DNA of 64,000 nucleotides, taken from NCBI GenBank assembly GCA_903813345.2, contig CAIIXF020000008.1:18026822-18090821 (forward strand), given 5' to 3'. How positions within the stretch are numbered: the stretch's first letter is position 1; each line of letters begins with the position of its first letter. The position numbers were made by a program, and so were the translations under genes. Source of the DNA: Owenia fusiformis. Lineage: Eukaryota; Annelida; Polychaeta; Sabellida; Oweniidae. This document shows, one piece after another, positions 61,922-64,000 of the stretch. The notes below the pieces were generated by a model that had not been told where the DNA came from, made no database searches, and was given only the letters and a program-made list of their open reading frames with translations.

Positions 61922-64000
61922 CTGATATTAAAATATGCTTCAATAAGAAACAGCCACAACATGTCTAATTTCTCCATGTTAAATCTAGGGAGCAATCATG
62001 TCAGTCAATGACTCAATTTTAATCCAGGAATTTAAAATGTTAGAATTAAATCTAAGCAAAAATGTCTAAAATTATGTGTTCTTTTAAGAGTTCTTTTTAA
62101 AATTGTTTTCTTCTTTGATATCCGGCTCATGGCATCTATTATGCAGCAATGTTTGATATAGTTATCACTTTTAATATAAAGTTTGATAAGTTTTATCAAG
62201 CTTATTGAAAACATTGTTAAGCAAAGTTTCTCTGGTTAGACTGACTGCTGCTCATGATGACAAACTTATAGTTTCTAAAAAACAAAAAACAAGATAATCA
62301 AAAGTTTGTATATCTTAAGACTTAATTGTTAGGGGATCATATAAATAGTAAATGTAACCCTGGGTTTTAAATATACCTGTACTGTATGGGTATCAACAAA
62401 AAATAAAAATCATACTTTATTTTCATATTCACATGAATACAATATTCTTTTTTATTTAAATACACCGAACAAAAGATAAAAAATATATTGTAGTAAGTAG
62501 GATAATTGGCCTATTTTTGAGTTGGTCCCTCATTTTTAATTCCTGGTTTCATGGTCATCAAGGCCCAAAACTTTACCCAACAACCTCTAAGTAAAGTATA
62601 CGGACCTTGCAGTGGGCAACAACAGAACCTGGACTTACAAGCAATATGGAAAAAAATATATAGACACCTTGAAATAGGAACACCTTTCAGTCTAATTTTG
62701 GAATTTCAAATTGAGGAACATTCATCCTCCTTAGCAGGTCTCCGGAATCAGTACCTCCTTCCCCCTGCTATAACCAATTTGGAACCGCAAGATTAAACTG
62801 AATCATATGATCTAATTATGCGCAAATTATACATGATTTCTGTCGCAGTGTTGTGACAGCCAATCAGATTGCTAGTTCTTAATCAGGAAAATGCTAACTG
62901 CTTATCGCAGGGGGTAAAAAGAAAGAATATATTCTGGATTTTGAAGCCCTGTGATCGAAGGATGGGAACATAATATTAGAACATTTTAATGCACGGTGAG
63001 CACTTTCACCTTAAACAGTGTTTGTGAATAAAACCAAACCATTGTATTCAAATGTGCCCGAGGCCTGTAGGCAAGGGGGTTCGAACTTCCCCCACCCCTC
63101 GTTGGCCAAAAAAAAATCGTTCAAAATCATGCAGTTTTTCACCATTCTGAGTATTTTCCAAGTGATTTTGGCCATATTTGGACCAAAATTGTTGAAAGTG
63201 ACCCCCCTGGAATTTCTTTAAAAAGTAAATGCTCCCTTAGCAAATCCTGGCTACAGGCCTGTATGCTACAGGAGTTGGCAGTCGTACTTACAAAGCATCT
63301 GTATGATGAAATGAGGAATAAATACAACTGAGACTGCTTTGGTAACACAATTTCTCCTTAAATGGGCAATAATACCTCAATGAAAGCACTTTACAGGACC
63401 ATTGCTTATTAACTTTGGTTAAACATTTGTTACTGTCTTTTACTGTCTGTTTCCTTGTTGTGCTATTATATCCAATATATTTTTCCTCTAAAGGACGGAG
63501 GTCCTGTTTGATTTGCTTTCATTTATTTCTGACATTAACTCCCTTTGGTCCTACATTGAATGAATGAACTGCCATTGTTGAAACAGAAATTGCTATTTTT
63601 CTCAATCAATTGCCAGAAACATGATTTACAGATCAGCCGATGTTTCATTAAACCATATTTTAAATTGATATTGATGTGAGTATCTCTACACTTTGAAATT
63701 TTACTAGGTTGTTAAATGCTCGTTTCTGAATGAGTGACTTTTGCTTAAGTAAGATTTCAGGAGGATCCTATGCACTTCCACTAATTGAAGTTAACCACTG
63801 AAGCCATCTTAGGTAAAGGAGAGCTATTAGCATGTGTTATGAGAAAAAAATTTATTTCAAGATCTAAAAGCTGCAAATAAAAGAATAAGAAATGTTTAAA
63901 ATGATATTTTCAGACTTCATACATACCGTAACTTTCTAAACAAAATTAACAAATCCGCATGTAATAATTTTATATATTAGTAGCATATCTAGTATTATAA
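61922..64000. other. Presumed EHBP1 intron running off the window
   Basis: No further EHBP1 exon (C2 or CH domain) is recognisable up to the window end. It contains a hAT-like MITE (63061-63260). The plus-strand frame 62551-62796 (81 codons) has no recognisable motif or splice support and is not called. Confidence 0.55.
63061..63260. mobile_element. hAT-like MITE family H, copy H
   Basis: The left end AGGCCTGTAGGCAAGGGGG and right end ATCCTGGCTACAGGCCT are inverted. The interior has TTCAAAATCATGCAGTTTTT, AAGTGATTTTGGCCATATT and GTGACCCCCCTGGAATT. It is 200 bp and in the same orientation as copies E, F and G. Confidence 0.8.

Noticed and set aside
62551-62796. 81-codon plus-strand frame with Gln-rich start
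   Set aside because: No family resemblance, no splice or promoter support, and located in a presumed EHBP1 intron.
63282-63300. Possible 7-nt EHBP1 microexon between CATACAG and GTAAGT
   Set aside because: Both splice words are good, but there is no way to check phase against an upstream exon. Such a short exon needs transcript evidence.

Overview
The window is animal nuclear DNA: AT-rich, with multi-kilobase introns, GT-AG splice sites, C2H2 zinc-finger genes and many small inverted-repeat DNA transposons. It looks like a non-vertebrate metazoan, plausibly a marine invertebrate, but I cannot name the species or phylum from sequence alone.

Main gene. The minus strand carries the 3' part of an EHBP1 (EH-domain-binding protein 1) ortholog, from 61921 down to the stop at 9452. 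I joined twelve coding exons by eye. Every junction keeps phase, giving a continuous C-terminal 507 residues. They comprise a basic/acidic linker, two Arg-rich motifs ([21 protein letters not shown]), an acidic stretch, a complete bMERB (Rab-binding) coiled coil and a terminal CCIQ CaaX box. The N-terminal C2 and CH domain exons must lie beyond position 64000.

Nested genes. The 13-kb EHBP1 intron at 45279-58454 holds two plus-strand C2H2 zinc-finger genes in tandem. They have about 15 and 19 fingers, and both have long Asn/Asp/Thr-rich N-termini. A degenerate tail of a third copy follows. The paralogs share a four-cysteine motif upstream of the fingers.

Non-coding landscape. 1-9451 lies downstream of EHBP1 (3' UTR and flank) with transposon remnants and a 67-bp minisatellite. 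9543-44259 is mostly intron, with hAT-like MITEs (one inserted into another with an 8-bp duplication), an 860-bp near-perfect palindrome flanked by TATTT, a 405-bp inverted-repeat element and several minisatellites. 47240-49340 is about 2 kb of degenerate self-complementary CATGGTAT-type sequence with large foldbacks.

Most notable signals: a 39-bp minisatellite carrying eight consecutive 5' splice donors, the first six in frame; a second donor in the acidic exon that would end the protein before the Rab-binding domain; the four-Cys module and the expanding repeats of the zinc-finger pair; and the large palindromes. I found no viral gene, toxin gene, CRISPR array or intact tRNA/rRNA gene.
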